64,000 nucleotides of DNA. It comes from Purshia tridentata. Taxonomy: Eukaryota; Streptophyta; Magnoliopsida; Rosales; Rosaceae. Shown here piece by piece: positions 37,963 to 47,756 of the stretch. The notes below the pieces were generated by a model. That model was not told the DNA's origin and ran no database searches. It saw only the letters and a program-made list of their open reading frames with translations. The stretch lies in assembly GCA_003254885.1 (NCBI GenBank), contig QANT01006447.1, forward strand, positions 44,376 to 108,375. Direction: 5' to 3'. The position numbers and the translations under genes are program-made. Position 1 is the first letter of the stretch; the number at the start of each line of letters is the position of its first letter.

Positions 37963-40040
37963 TCAGGCCTCTAAAGCTGCCTGCTTCAAACAATCAACAT
38001 TACACAATCCAACTGATCTCACCATATCTCCCAAGCTGCCACCATTGGTTTCAAACAGTCAGTACTAAGAAAAACTGTAAAGAAAATGGAAAGAAACTCA
38101 TTGATATTTCAACAACTGACCGGTCGAAGCTGTTTCTTGCTCTTTCTGACTGATCTGTGCTATTCCTTGCCTTTCCTGGTCGGTCCATGCTCCTTCTTGA
38201 CTTGTCTCTCTTATCAGTGCTGCTTCTTGATTTCTCTCTGCTGTCTGTGCTCAGCCTAGATTTTTCTCTCTGCCCGGTGCTAGACCTAGACTTCTCCCTC
38301 TGGTCAGTGCTTGATCTGGCCTTGTCCTTGTTGTCTATGGTCTTCAGAGGACACTCCATTTGGTCTGCACTTGGTTCAGTTACATTTCGAAGACGTGGTA
38401 ATTTCTCTATGGCAGATATGAACTTCCTGAGATGCCTCAAGTACTCTGGATAGAGTTCCAGATTACAATGGTTCCCTCCTTTAAGCCACAAAGGTTCATA
38501 CTTCTCTTTGCAAAGCTCCCACAGCTGCTTACCATGGGAGAAATCCACAACTTCATCATCAGTTCCCTAGAATATTCAACAGCAGTATCAGCACTTAGAA
38601 TACTTTTTAACCAAAAGAGTTTTAGAATGTAATTAACCAATTCAAAGAATTGCAATGACATTTTAAGTAATTGATTGAAAGTGTTTGTTGATACCCCACA
38701 TTTGCAGTCAACAGTCAAAGTTTTGGACTTCATACAGACTGAAATATTCTGTTCCTTAAAATCCTCTAATAGAAAGAAAGGCCCAGATGTGCAAAGTGAA
38801 TCTGAGCACTAGAAAGCATTTCTAACCAAGTTAAACAGCACAAAGTTCAATTTGTGCATGGCATAGTATGCAACTATACAATCAAGTTGAAGCCCTACTG
38901 AAATGCAAAGTTTATGAAGTTCCCATTCTAGAGTCACTAATTAATTAGGCCACACAATGCAAGAATGAATTATGATAAATAAAAAATTGACGAAGACTCA
39001 CATGAATTACCAAAACCGGGCAATTGACGAGTGGAATTTTATCAATATTCTGCATCAGAAACAATGCCATTTAGAACTTTCAATTACAGAATTGTATAGA
39101 TCAAGCAACAAAAAATAAAAAATCTGAACGTGTTAAATGAAAGAGTGTATGAGGAAAACCTTGTAAATGTCGAACCAAAATGTTTTCTTAACAGGGTACA
39201 TTACTCGAAGGCCAGAAAGTATTGGACTGTGCAGAACAACAGCCCTCAAGTGAGGCAAACGCATGGCCAATTCCAAAGCAGGTCCACTCCCAACTGACTG
39301 TCCGTACAATATAACGTCTTCCTCCTTTATACCATAAGTCTCTTCAAGGCATTTGTATGCGGCCTCGATGTCTGCATAGGTGTCCTGCTCACTTGGCTAA
39401 TACATAAAGACATGTTACACTATACATATATTATCAATATGATGCTCATACTATGGTCTGAAATTGAATTGTTAAAAAATGAATGTTAAGGAACTTGGTC
39501 ATAATATTATACATTACATAAACCCTTCGATTTATATTGACCAGCAGAGAATCCAAATCTAGATGGATTATATATACCTTCCCAGAAGATTGTCCATACC
39601 CAGAATAGTCATATCTGCAAAGCACAAGAAATGTTATTTAACCATATTTAATTTCTTTCCTAAAACATTTTCATTGAAACAAATTAAGTGATAACTCAAA
39701 ACAAAACATATAGGGAAAGTCATATATATGTCACTGACCCCATTAGATTCACACCCAGATGAAGACTGAGCTCTGTAAAAATATGGTACATCTGGCCAAG
39801 ATCAGCAGCATTCCCATGAGAGTAAAGCAGAGTGAGAGAAGCAGATGGGTTTTTGACGTACATAGCCACAATCTCATTCCCTCTCTTGGTACTGAGCTTC
39901 ACCACGTCCACGTCCTCTCTGGGATGTACATCAGAGATCCTCATCTTCCCAGTTGGCTCATCCACGTGTATGGTGTATGATGGAGGGTCTGGTGGAAAAA
40001 ATGCAAACTTTGCAGCCATGGACGATGTTGCAGACCCCAT
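37963..40040 (-). CDS. ABHD17-like alpha/beta hydrolase with repeat tail
   Basis: Six exons join in frame (39739-40040, 39578-39614, 39160-39396, 39002-39049, 38121-38566, 37963-38035), giving 380 aa. The serine-hydrolase triad is visible: Ser147 in GQSVGSG, Asp211 or Asp212 in GTDDEVVDF, and His241 in [10 protein letters not shown] of the oxyanion region is in [11 protein letters not shown]. The protein starts MGSATSS, a good N-myristoylation signal, so membrane attachment is likely. Animal ABHD17 enzymes remove palmitate from membrane proteins; the plant substrates are unknown to me. Residues about 289-356 are seven imperfect ten-residue repeats of the type [10 protein letters not shown], very basic and Ser-rich. 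The last exon is chosen because its CAG acceptor at 38036 yields the ending [19 protein letters not shown], which fits what I recall of plant homologues. Confidence 0.88.
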
Positions 40041-42744
40041 TTTTGATCGGTTGAGAAAAGGGATGACTATGGAATGTTGTTAATTCAGGTGAGGTGAGAA
40101 GTAGTGCATGGTAAAGTTTGGCCTTGTACAATTTTTTTTTGTTAACTTTGAAGTTGGTATATTTTGGGATGAGCTCTATGATGAGAGACAGAAAAGAATG
40201 AGAAGTGGAATTATGGGAATTTAGAATATGAAGATCAAAGGTTTAATGTTCCATTTGGTTGTAGAGAAAATGTTTGAATTAATTCTTGTTTTATGGGTGA
40301 GTGGGAGAGAAGCAAAGATGGAAAAAAAGGACAAGACAAAGATATATAGATCCTGGCAGGAATTTTTGTCGGATAGGGAGGAATTCCTAAGTCTTTCTTT
40401 CTTGTCTTTCTTCTTTTTTTTTTTTGGTATATCAATTTAACATACTTAATCACTTGAATTATAAATCCCACAAGCACTAAATCTTGATCACATATTACAA
40501 AATCATATGGGAAAATAGGAAGTAATAAAAGAAAAAAAAAATGCTAACAACAAAAAGAAACATAATTTCTTATGTAATAAAAGAAAAAGCAAAAGTTTTG
40601 CAAATGAATTGCCTAAAAATCATCCCATTAGTTTACTTTCGTAGAATCAAGAAGGCCATTATACAATTAATGTGTTGTCAATTCTAATCCGTTGGCTTTC
40701 TTTGAATTAAATCGGGTATAGTCAAGGCAAGATGAAAGCCTACATACATTGTGCAAATATTTGTTTTTAAATTTCAAAGTCCATGTCCTATCAGAAAAAA
40801 AATAATAATAATAATAAATAAAAGTGCATATAATTAATGATTGATAACACTGAGTGTATAATTGCTATCTCTCAACACCTGGCTCTCTACTAGCAAAAAA
40901 AATATATATATATATATATATATATATAATGCAATTATGAAAATTTATTTTGAATTAGTGTTAAGAGTGTAACACCTGGCTCTCTACTAGCAAAAAAAAA
41001 AAATATATATATATATATATATAATGCAATTATGAAAATTTATTTTGAATTAGTGTTAAGAGTGTTAGTCCATCCGGCGGACTAAAAAATTGAGAGGGCA
41101 TAGAGCAAAAGTGAATGGTGAATGATGAATTGTGGGGTAGAAATGATGAAAAAATTAGAAAAGAAAATGAATGGATGCTGTGTGGGGGATGAGTTATAAG
41201 ATGAGAGGGAACATGACATGATTACAAGTGATTTAATTTTGATCTTCTGAAATATCTCACCAAAGATTAGAGCCCACCCACTCTTACACACAAATCAAGG
41301 CCCAAACATTAAATGGGCCAGGCCTACGGTAAGAGACCAAAGTGAAGCCCAAAAGAAGGGACCTACAAGAAGTGAAGTGAACCACCAAAGTTGATTACAC
41401 TATTTCTTCTTCAACATAGCTTGAATAAGTAATAACCATTAGTAATAATCAAAATACATATGTTACACTGAACTTATATTATTCCAGACATATTAATTTC
41501 TTGATATACATTGTAATATTTTGACGATTCTTCAACCAATGTAGACTTAATCAATGTTGAAATCCAAATCTTCGATCTGCTGGATGAAAACTCATACATC
41601 CTCACTCGGCAACTTGCCATTGCTGGTAAGTTTCTACAATTCAATACCTCTTTTCTTCTAAATTAAATTTTTTCTTATAAGAACATGCATGGGTCATTTT
41701 TGGGTAGTTAAAAGGATATAGTTTTGCGGTTATACAGAGGAACTACACTCATGTACGTACGTATGTTGTTTCTTTGAAACTTGGAACTCTTGAATTTGAT
41801 GTTTGAAAATAAGGGATAGAATGTGGCAGCACATGAATGTACCACATTGCACAAATTCCGACCTTGAAGAAACATATTTAGAGGTGGTTTAATCCCCGGT
41901 AAAACAAATGACTTACACAGTTACACTGTAGACGAGGGACACCCACTGAAACTCTAGCTAGTTGGATGAGTCACCTCTTTACAATTCTAAATTTCTAATT
42001 CCTAAACCCAATTACAATTTCACTTGCCAAATATATAGTTAATTTATATGCAACATTGATAGTGATTCCATCTTATTGTGACTAGCTAGGGATTAACATG
42101 TGAATATGGGGATACTCAAAGTGCAGCAACTGCATTTTGATGTGTGAGAAACAGTAGCTAGCCTCCCAAAAATGCAAACATGGAAGAAGTTTAGCCAACC
42201 TCGGCATGCAAATCAAAAGCCAAGCTAGCCTGCAGCTCTTCAGCCTCTTCTCTTTGATGGTATATATGGCGGCAGACAGGCACAAAACACCTTAACACCC
42301 GTAACTTCCGTTCCACGCCATAGTACGATCAATTTTCCTCTAACTATGCCCCTTCAGCGATATATATAAGTTTTGTTTCTCAAACTGCGAGAAAATTAGT
42401 ACATTTAATTCTTCTCAAACTGCTTCGAAAGATTAAACTACACATGGGTGACACGAGGTTTTATGTACCATTTGTGATGGGTGGTCTTCGCCACATCCTT
42501 TAAATATAGAAAAGGTTTTGGAATTGGAACCCCAGAAGTCCCTAGTTTGACTTGGGTATATATGTGTTACTAGCTACGTACCTAGCTGCGATTCAGGTCT
42601 ATATATTTGACTTGTGTTTTAGACATTTGACTCTCCCTAAAAAATCCAGATTTAACACTGTCATTGATCAGTTTGTCAGTACTTTTGCTAGACAGCTTTC
42701 ATTTCATGCGTTTATTCTTCTCTTTAAAGGGTAAGAGGGAAGAC
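40041..42744. other. Long intergenic region with tandem duplication
   Basis: AT-rich DNA between divergent genes (the hydrolase on minus, the peptide gene on plus). It contains a 97-base tandem duplication at 40874-41065, a small inverted repeat TAGTCC/GGACTA at 41066-41084, and a short exon-like stretch at about 41527-41622 that I do not recognise. The right end is the promoter and leader of the RGF gene, with TATA-like elements near 42361. Confidence 0.5.
40874..41065. repeat. Tandem duplication of about 97 bases
   Basis: Two adjacent copies (40874-40970 and 40971-41065) begin AACACCTGGCTCTCTACTAG and end TTAAGAGTGT. They differ mainly in the lengths of the internal poly-A and (TA)n tracts, pointing to a recent duplication. 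Confidence 0.9.
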
Positions 42745-43508
42745 ATGCAGATGGGTCGTGGTCCTATGAAGTCTTCTTGCTTAGTGTTTCTGTATCTCTC
42801 TGCTGCATGCTTATGGAATATCTCCGATGCTCATCCCCATCAATTGGGTATATATCTACCCTTTTCTTCTTCTTTTTTCACTTTATGTATTCAAGCATTG
42901 AGTTTACAATGGATCAATGTTAAGCTTGATATTGACTGTACATTTCAATTTTCCACATGCAATTTCAAGATGGGAATATTGCCGTGACAAAAATGAATGT
43001 TGTTTCAAGTCTAGAGGTACGTCCATATTATTCACAGCCTAGCTAAACAGCATATGCATATATATTTATATAGTCAAACTATTTAATTGGTTCTGGAATA
43101 TTACTCTTTAACACATGTATATATTTAAAGATCCCAAATGATTATTATAAATATGTGCAGGGTGATATTGAAGTGGTTGGTCCTCCTACTGCAATTTATC
43201 AGGAGAAGATTATGGGAGGAAGGAAAATGGCGGTACACAAAATGATGAAGTTAGAGAAGACCAAAGTAAAAGTGGATGGAGAGAGTGGAATTGGGAACTC
43301 AAAGACAGTCTTAAGCAGCTCATCAAACCAGCTTGAAGGAAAATCATGTAGCAGTGATCAAGTGAAGTGGGGTACTACCCATGAGGAATGTAAACAAAGT
43401 GGTAGTACTACTAGTTTTTCTGAAAGTAGTATTGATGATCAGTCCGGTTTTGTAGCTTTTAATGAGGATTACCATGCACCAAGGCACCACCCGCCTAAGA
43501 ATAACTGA
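42745..43508 (+). CDS. RGF/GOLVEN (CLEL) peptide hormone precursor
   Basis: Three exons join in frame (42745-42847, 42970-43016, 43161-43508), giving 165 aa. In-frame ATGs at 42745, 42751 and 42766 are all possible starts; the last begins directly at the signal peptide MKSSCLVFLYLSAACLWNIS. The middle is a variable, Lys/Ser-rich pro-region. The protein ends with DYHAPRHHPPKNN, a complete 13-residue root meristem growth factor motif: Asp-Tyr for tyrosine sulfation, then P-x-H-H-P-P and a terminal Asn. RGF peptides are secreted, cleaved, sulfated and hydroxylated, bind RGFR/RGI receptor kinases, and act through PLETHORA factors in root meristems. The HHPPKNN ending most resembles Arabidopsis RGF3 as I recall it. 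That gene lies next to HSP90.5 in Arabidopsis, and HSP90.5 is nearby here. Confidence 0.9.
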
Positions 43509-43927
43509 GATAATCAAACTTATTTATTCAAGTTTTAATCAATTTCAATGAAGTAATGGTCCTTCTAGCTCTTGCTAGCTACTTTGGTTTTATATTTACA
43601 TGAATGCTCATGTTAGTGGCCACTTCAATTTCTTGTACATTTAATTTTCGATTTCTTGGCGCACCAAATGACCCAAAGAGTTGGCAGGTGTGCAAATAAT
43701 GAGGATAAGTACGATCACTGCCTTGGAAAAAAAATAATGATCGGTATACCAGATGTATGTGAACCCTCCCATAATTTCAGAAAGTTAAGCATCGCCTTTC
43801 CCAAAAGTATAATAATAAGGTCCACAACCATTATAGACTTAATAGTAACAGTACGTAGGAGCTAGCACTCACCACACGCCCTAGCTTTGGGTAAATCTTA
43901 ATTAGTGAATAGTGATTATTCCTTGTT

Positions 43928-43934
43928 TATAAAT
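43928..43934 (+). promoter_or_regulatory. TATA box of UGT89 copy 1
   Basis: TATAAAT lies 106 bases before the ATG. The flanking TTTATAAATGT is shared with the same position of copy 2, so the promoter was part of the duplication. Confidence 0.55.
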
Positions 43935-44039
43935 GTACGTGTGAGCATCTTTCACGACACAATTCACAGCCCACGTCAACTCCAAGTCTTCCAAGACAAA
44001 ACCCATAAGTTTCTCTCGCTCTCTCGCTCACCAAAAACC

Positions 44040-45457
44040 ATGTCGATCTCCGGCAGTCATCAACATCCCCACATCCTGGTGTTTCCATACCCTGCGCAAG
44101 GGCACATGCTTCCACTCCTGGACCTGACCCACCAACTGGTCCTCCGTGGCCTTTCCATAACAATTTTGGTCACACCCAAAAACCTACCGGCCCTCACACC
44201 ACTCCTCTCCACCCACCGCTCCATCCAAACCCTTATCCTCCCATTTCCTTCTCACCCCAAAATACCTCCCGGCGTAGAGAACGTTAAGGACATAGGCAAC
44301 CATGGCAACATCTCCGTAATTCACGCCCTTACCAAACTCCATGACCCAGTCATCCAGTGGTTCAAGTCCCACGCTAACCCCCCTGTGGCCCTCATCTCCG
44401 ATTTCTTCCTTGGGTGGACCCTCGGACTGGCCCACCATCTTAATATCCCCAGAATTGTTTTCTACTCCTCTGGAGCCTTCCTCGCCTCTGTTCTTGACTA
44501 CCGTTGGAGTAACATTGACGCTGTTCGCTCCTCATCAACGGTTGTTCATCTTCCTAATGTTCCTAGATCACCGTCGTTTAAAGAGCACCAGCTGCCTTCC
44601 GTGATCCGCAGCTATAGGGAATCAGATCCCGACGCGCAGCTCTTGAGGGAATACATGATTGCAAATACTTCGAGTTGGGCATGCGTTTTTAACAGCTTTG
44701 AGGACTTGGAGCGTGACTATTTGGGGCACTTGAGGAGCAAAATGGGGCACGGACGTGTTTATGGAGTTGGTCCAGTCAGTCTAATTGCTGCGGCCACTGA
44801 CAAGTTGGGTCGGGGCAACCCGAACACGGACTCGGGTGGTGCCGATGTGCTATCCTGGCTAGATGGGTACCCAGATGGGTCTGTGCTTTACGTTTGCTTT
44901 GGAAGCCAGAAGCTGTTAAATAGGAAACAAATGGAGGCCTTGGCTTCTGGGCTTGAAGAGAGCGGGGTTCGATTTGTGTGGGCCGTGAAAATGGGCTGGG
45001 CCCAGCAGGTGAAGGATGGGTATGGGGTTGTACCAGATGGGTTTGAGGAAAGAGTAGGTGGGAGAGGATTGGTGATAAAGGGTTGGGCCCGTTGATCCTG
45101 GGTCATCGGGCCGTGGGAGGATTTGTCAGCCATTGTGGGTGGAACTCTGTGCTGGAAGCGATTGTTTCTGGGGCATTGATATTGGGCTGGCCCATGGAGG
45201 CAGACCAGTTTGTGAACGCCAAGTTGTTGGTTGAGGACATGGGTGTGGCCGTGAAGGTGTGTGAGGGTGCCGACGGGGTACCCGACCCGCCTGAGATGGC
45301 CAAAGTGATCGCTGAGTCAATGACCGGGGACTCACCAAAAAAGGTGAGAGCAAAGGAGCTGAGGGACAAAGCATTCGCAGCTGTAGCAGCTGGTGGAAGC
45401 TCTTCAATGGATTTAGATGAGCTTGTGAAAGAGTTGGGTAAACTAAAAGTGGGGTGA
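44040..45457 (+). pseudogene. UGT89-type glycosyltransferase, frameshifted copy 1
   Basis: A tandem copy of the intact UGT at 46326-47756, starting MSISGSHQHPHILVFPYPAQ. The reading frame is intact for 351 residues and then stops at 45093-45095 (KGWAR, stop). Aligned with copy 2, the cause is a 7-base deletion just after GGGTTGGGCCC at about 45080-45090. This removes the PQV part of WAPQVLILGH at the start of the PSPG sugar-donor box. Downstream, the remaining frame stays open in another register (ILGHRAVGGFVSHCGWNS onward) to a stop at 45455-45457. The predicted truncated protein lacks the whole sugar-nucleotide binding site and should be inactive. The otherwise clean frame suggests a recent loss, an allele that is functional elsewhere, or a sequencing error. 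Confidence 0.85.
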
Positions 45458-46325
45458 AGCACACCATTTTAACAACACAAAATAAAGGTCATTTGTGATT
45501 TGATTTTATGGAACTGTACCAAGTCCAAGAGTGATTGAATAATATTCAGACCAAATTGCATGTAGAAGACTATGCATTATTTTCTTTTTCAGCGAGAGCA
45601 AACCGTCAGACTCAAATACGAACCCCAAGATGTCACACAAATCATCAAGTAGGCAGTGTTTTCTACTTTTATTATTCCTGGTTTGAGCTATCAATGATAA
45701 TGAAAATAGTAATGACGTAGATTAAGCGAGAAATAAGAAAAAACTCTTTTTAACTGTAAAAGCCTAAAAGCCCCCTGAATTGGCAGAACATAATTTGCAT
45801 TCAATAAATTAACAATACTAAAAAAACCACTCCCCCTCCCCCCCAGTGCCCAAAGCTCCAGAATGGGCAGGACATATTTCGCATTCAAGAAACCAGAGGA
45901 TTTGAACTGTCTTGGCAGCAGTTAATAGTCGAGTTACACACCAACTACATATAAGCAGAAGAGAGAAAAATTGAAGGTAAAAAATAGCATACATACACGT
46001 ATTCCATAATCGATTTATATTTGTGGCGTTGGATTCATTTTTGCTCCCTGAGCATTTACCACCACAAAAATGAACTCTTGTAGGGCTACCAACCACTAAC
46101 AGTACTTGAATAATTCTTCTAAATTTAATAATTCTCACTCGTGACTCATGTAAGAATCTGCTTTGACTGACAGAAGTCACATTATTATATTGGCACGTTA
46201 TCTGCAAAGAGGAGTAGCTAGCGACGCATGGTTTGTTTATAAATGTCTGAGCTCTCACATCCCAAATCAACTCCAAGTCTCCAAACACAGAAACCCATCT
46301 CTCTCTCTCTCTCTCTCCAAAAACC
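45458..46325. other. Spacer between UGT89 copies
   Basis: It holds the 3' flank of copy 1, whose stretch at about 45540-45690 is clearly related to the 3' flank of copy 2 at 47880-48310. It then has AT-rich sequence and the promoter and leader of copy 2. No gene is supported. Confidence 0.6.
46238..46244 (+). promoter_or_regulatory. TATA box of UGT89 copy 2
   Basis: TATAAAT lies 82 bases before the ATG and is followed by a CT-rich leader ending in a (CT)n tract (46302-46318). It sits at the position equivalent to the TATA box of copy 1. Confidence 0.55.
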
Positions 46326-47756
46326 ATGTCCATCTCTGGCAGTGGCAACAAAAACAACCATGACCATACCCATATCCTGGTGTTTCCATACCCTGCCCAA
46401 GGGCACATGCTACCACTTCTTGACCTGACCCACCAACTAGCTCTGCGTGGCCTCACCATAACCATCTTGATCACACCCAAAAACCTCCCAACCCTCACCC
46501 CACTCCTCTCAACCCACCCCTCCATCCAAACCCTTGTCCTCCCTTTTCCTCATCACCCCAAAATACCCCCAGGCGTAGAGAACATCAAGGACATTGGCGG
46601 CCACGGCAACATCTCCGTAGTCAACGCCCTTTCCAACCTCCACGACCCAATCTTCCAGTGGTTCCAGTCCCACAGTGACCCCCCTGTGGCCATCATCTCC
46701 GATTTCTTTCTTGGGTGGACCCTCCGCCTGGCCCACCAACTCAACATCCCAAGAATTACATTTTACTCCTCTGGGGCCTTCCTCGCCTCCGTTCATGATC
46801 ATTGTTGGCGCAATATCGATATCGTTCTCTCATCGACGGTTGTTCATTTTCCTGATGTTCCTGGGTCACCGTCCTTTAAGCAGGAGCATGTTCCATCCGT
46901 GGTCCGCAGCTATACGGGAACAAATCCCGAGTCAGAGCTTTTGAGGGAATCCATGGTTGCAAATACTTCCAGTTGGGGATGCATTTTCAATAGCTTCCAA
47001 GACTTGGAGGGTGAGTATTTGGGCCACTTGAGGAGAATAATGGGCCACGGGCGTGTCTATGGAGTTGGCCCATTGAGTCTAATTGCTGCAGCCAATAGTT
47101 TGGATGGGGGCAACCTGAACAAGAACTCTGGGGCTGATGTGCTGGCTTGGCTTGATGGGTGCCCAGATGGGTCTGTGCTTTACGTTTGCTTTGGAAGTCA
47201 GAAGTTGTTAAATAGGCAACAAATGGAGGCTTCGGCTTCTGGGCTCGAACAGAGCAGGGTTCGATTTGTCTGGGTCGTAAAAATGGGCTCGGCCCAACAG
47301 ATGAAGGATGGGTACGGGGTCCTCCCAGATGGGTTTGAGGAAAGGGTTGGCGGGAGGGGATTGGTGATAAAGGGTTGGGCCCCGCAGGTGTTGATCCTGG
47401 GTCATCGAGCTGTGGGAGGATTTCTCAGCCATTGTGGGTGGAACTCTGTGCTGGAAGGAGTAGTTTCTGGGGCACTGATATTGGGCTGGCCCATGGAGGC
47501 TGACCAGTATGTGAATGCCAAGCTCTTGGTTGAAGACATGGGTGTGGCTCTCAAGGTGTGTGAGAGTGCCGACGGGGTACCTGACCCGGCCGAGATGGGA
47601 AAGGTGATTGCTGAGTCACTGACTGGGGATACACCTGAAAAGGTGAGGGCAAAGGCGCTGAGGGAGAAGGCTTTTGCTGCTGTGGGAACTGGTGGGAGCT
47701 CCACAAAGGATTTGGATAAGCTTGTGAAAGAGTTGTGCCAGCTTAAACTTGGGTGA
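46326..47756 (+). CDS. UDP-glycosyltransferase, UGT89 type (intact copy 2)
   Basis: A single-exon family 1 glycosyltransferase of 476 aa. The N-terminal acceptor domain has the catalytic His in FPYPAQGHMLPLLDLTH. The C-terminal donor domain has a full 44-residue PSPG box at residues 351-394, opening WAPQVLILGH, with HCGWNS in the middle and closing WPMEADQ. A final Gln usually favours UDP-glucose. Family knowledge: UGT89 enzymes glycosylate flavonols (some use UDP-rhamnose at the 7-OH) and benzoates. The acceptor here cannot be predicted by eye. The protein is soluble and cytosolic, with no signal peptide. It is the second unit of a tandem duplication, and copy 1 upstream is frameshifted, so this is likely the working locus. 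Confidence 0.93.
   Translation: MSISGSGNKNNHDHTHILVFPYPAQGHMLPLLDLTHQLALRGLTITILITPKNLPTLTPLLSTHPSIQTLVLPFPHHPKIPPGVENIKDIGGHGNISVVNALSNLHDPIFQWFQSHSDPPVAIISDFFLGWTLRLAHQLNIPRITFYSSGAFLASVHDHCWRNIDIVLSSTVVHFPDVPGSPSFKQEHVPSVVRSYTGTNPESELLRESMVANTSSWGCIFNSFQDLEGEYLGHLRRIMGHGRVYGVGPLSLIAAANSLDGGNLNKNSGADVLAWLDGCPDGSVLYVCFGSQKLLNRQQMEASASGLEQSRVRFVWVVKMGSAQQMKDGYGVLPDGFEERVGGRGLVIKGWAPQVLILGHRAVGGFLSHCGWNSVLEGVVSGALILGWPMEADQYVNAKLLVEDMGVALKVCESADGVPDPAEMGKVIAESLTGDTPEKVRAKALREKAFAAVGTGGSSTKDLDKLVKELCQLKLG

Noticed and set aside
38036-38100. Earlier acceptor at TTCTTAG for the last hydrolase exon
   Set aside because: It gives a short tail ending in a stop after about 15 residues. The later CAG acceptor gives the tail I recall from plant homologues.
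45818-46525. Minus-strand open frame of 235 codons across the UGT copy 2 start
   Set aside because: It is largely antisense to the UGT coding region and its promoter and has no recognisable domain.
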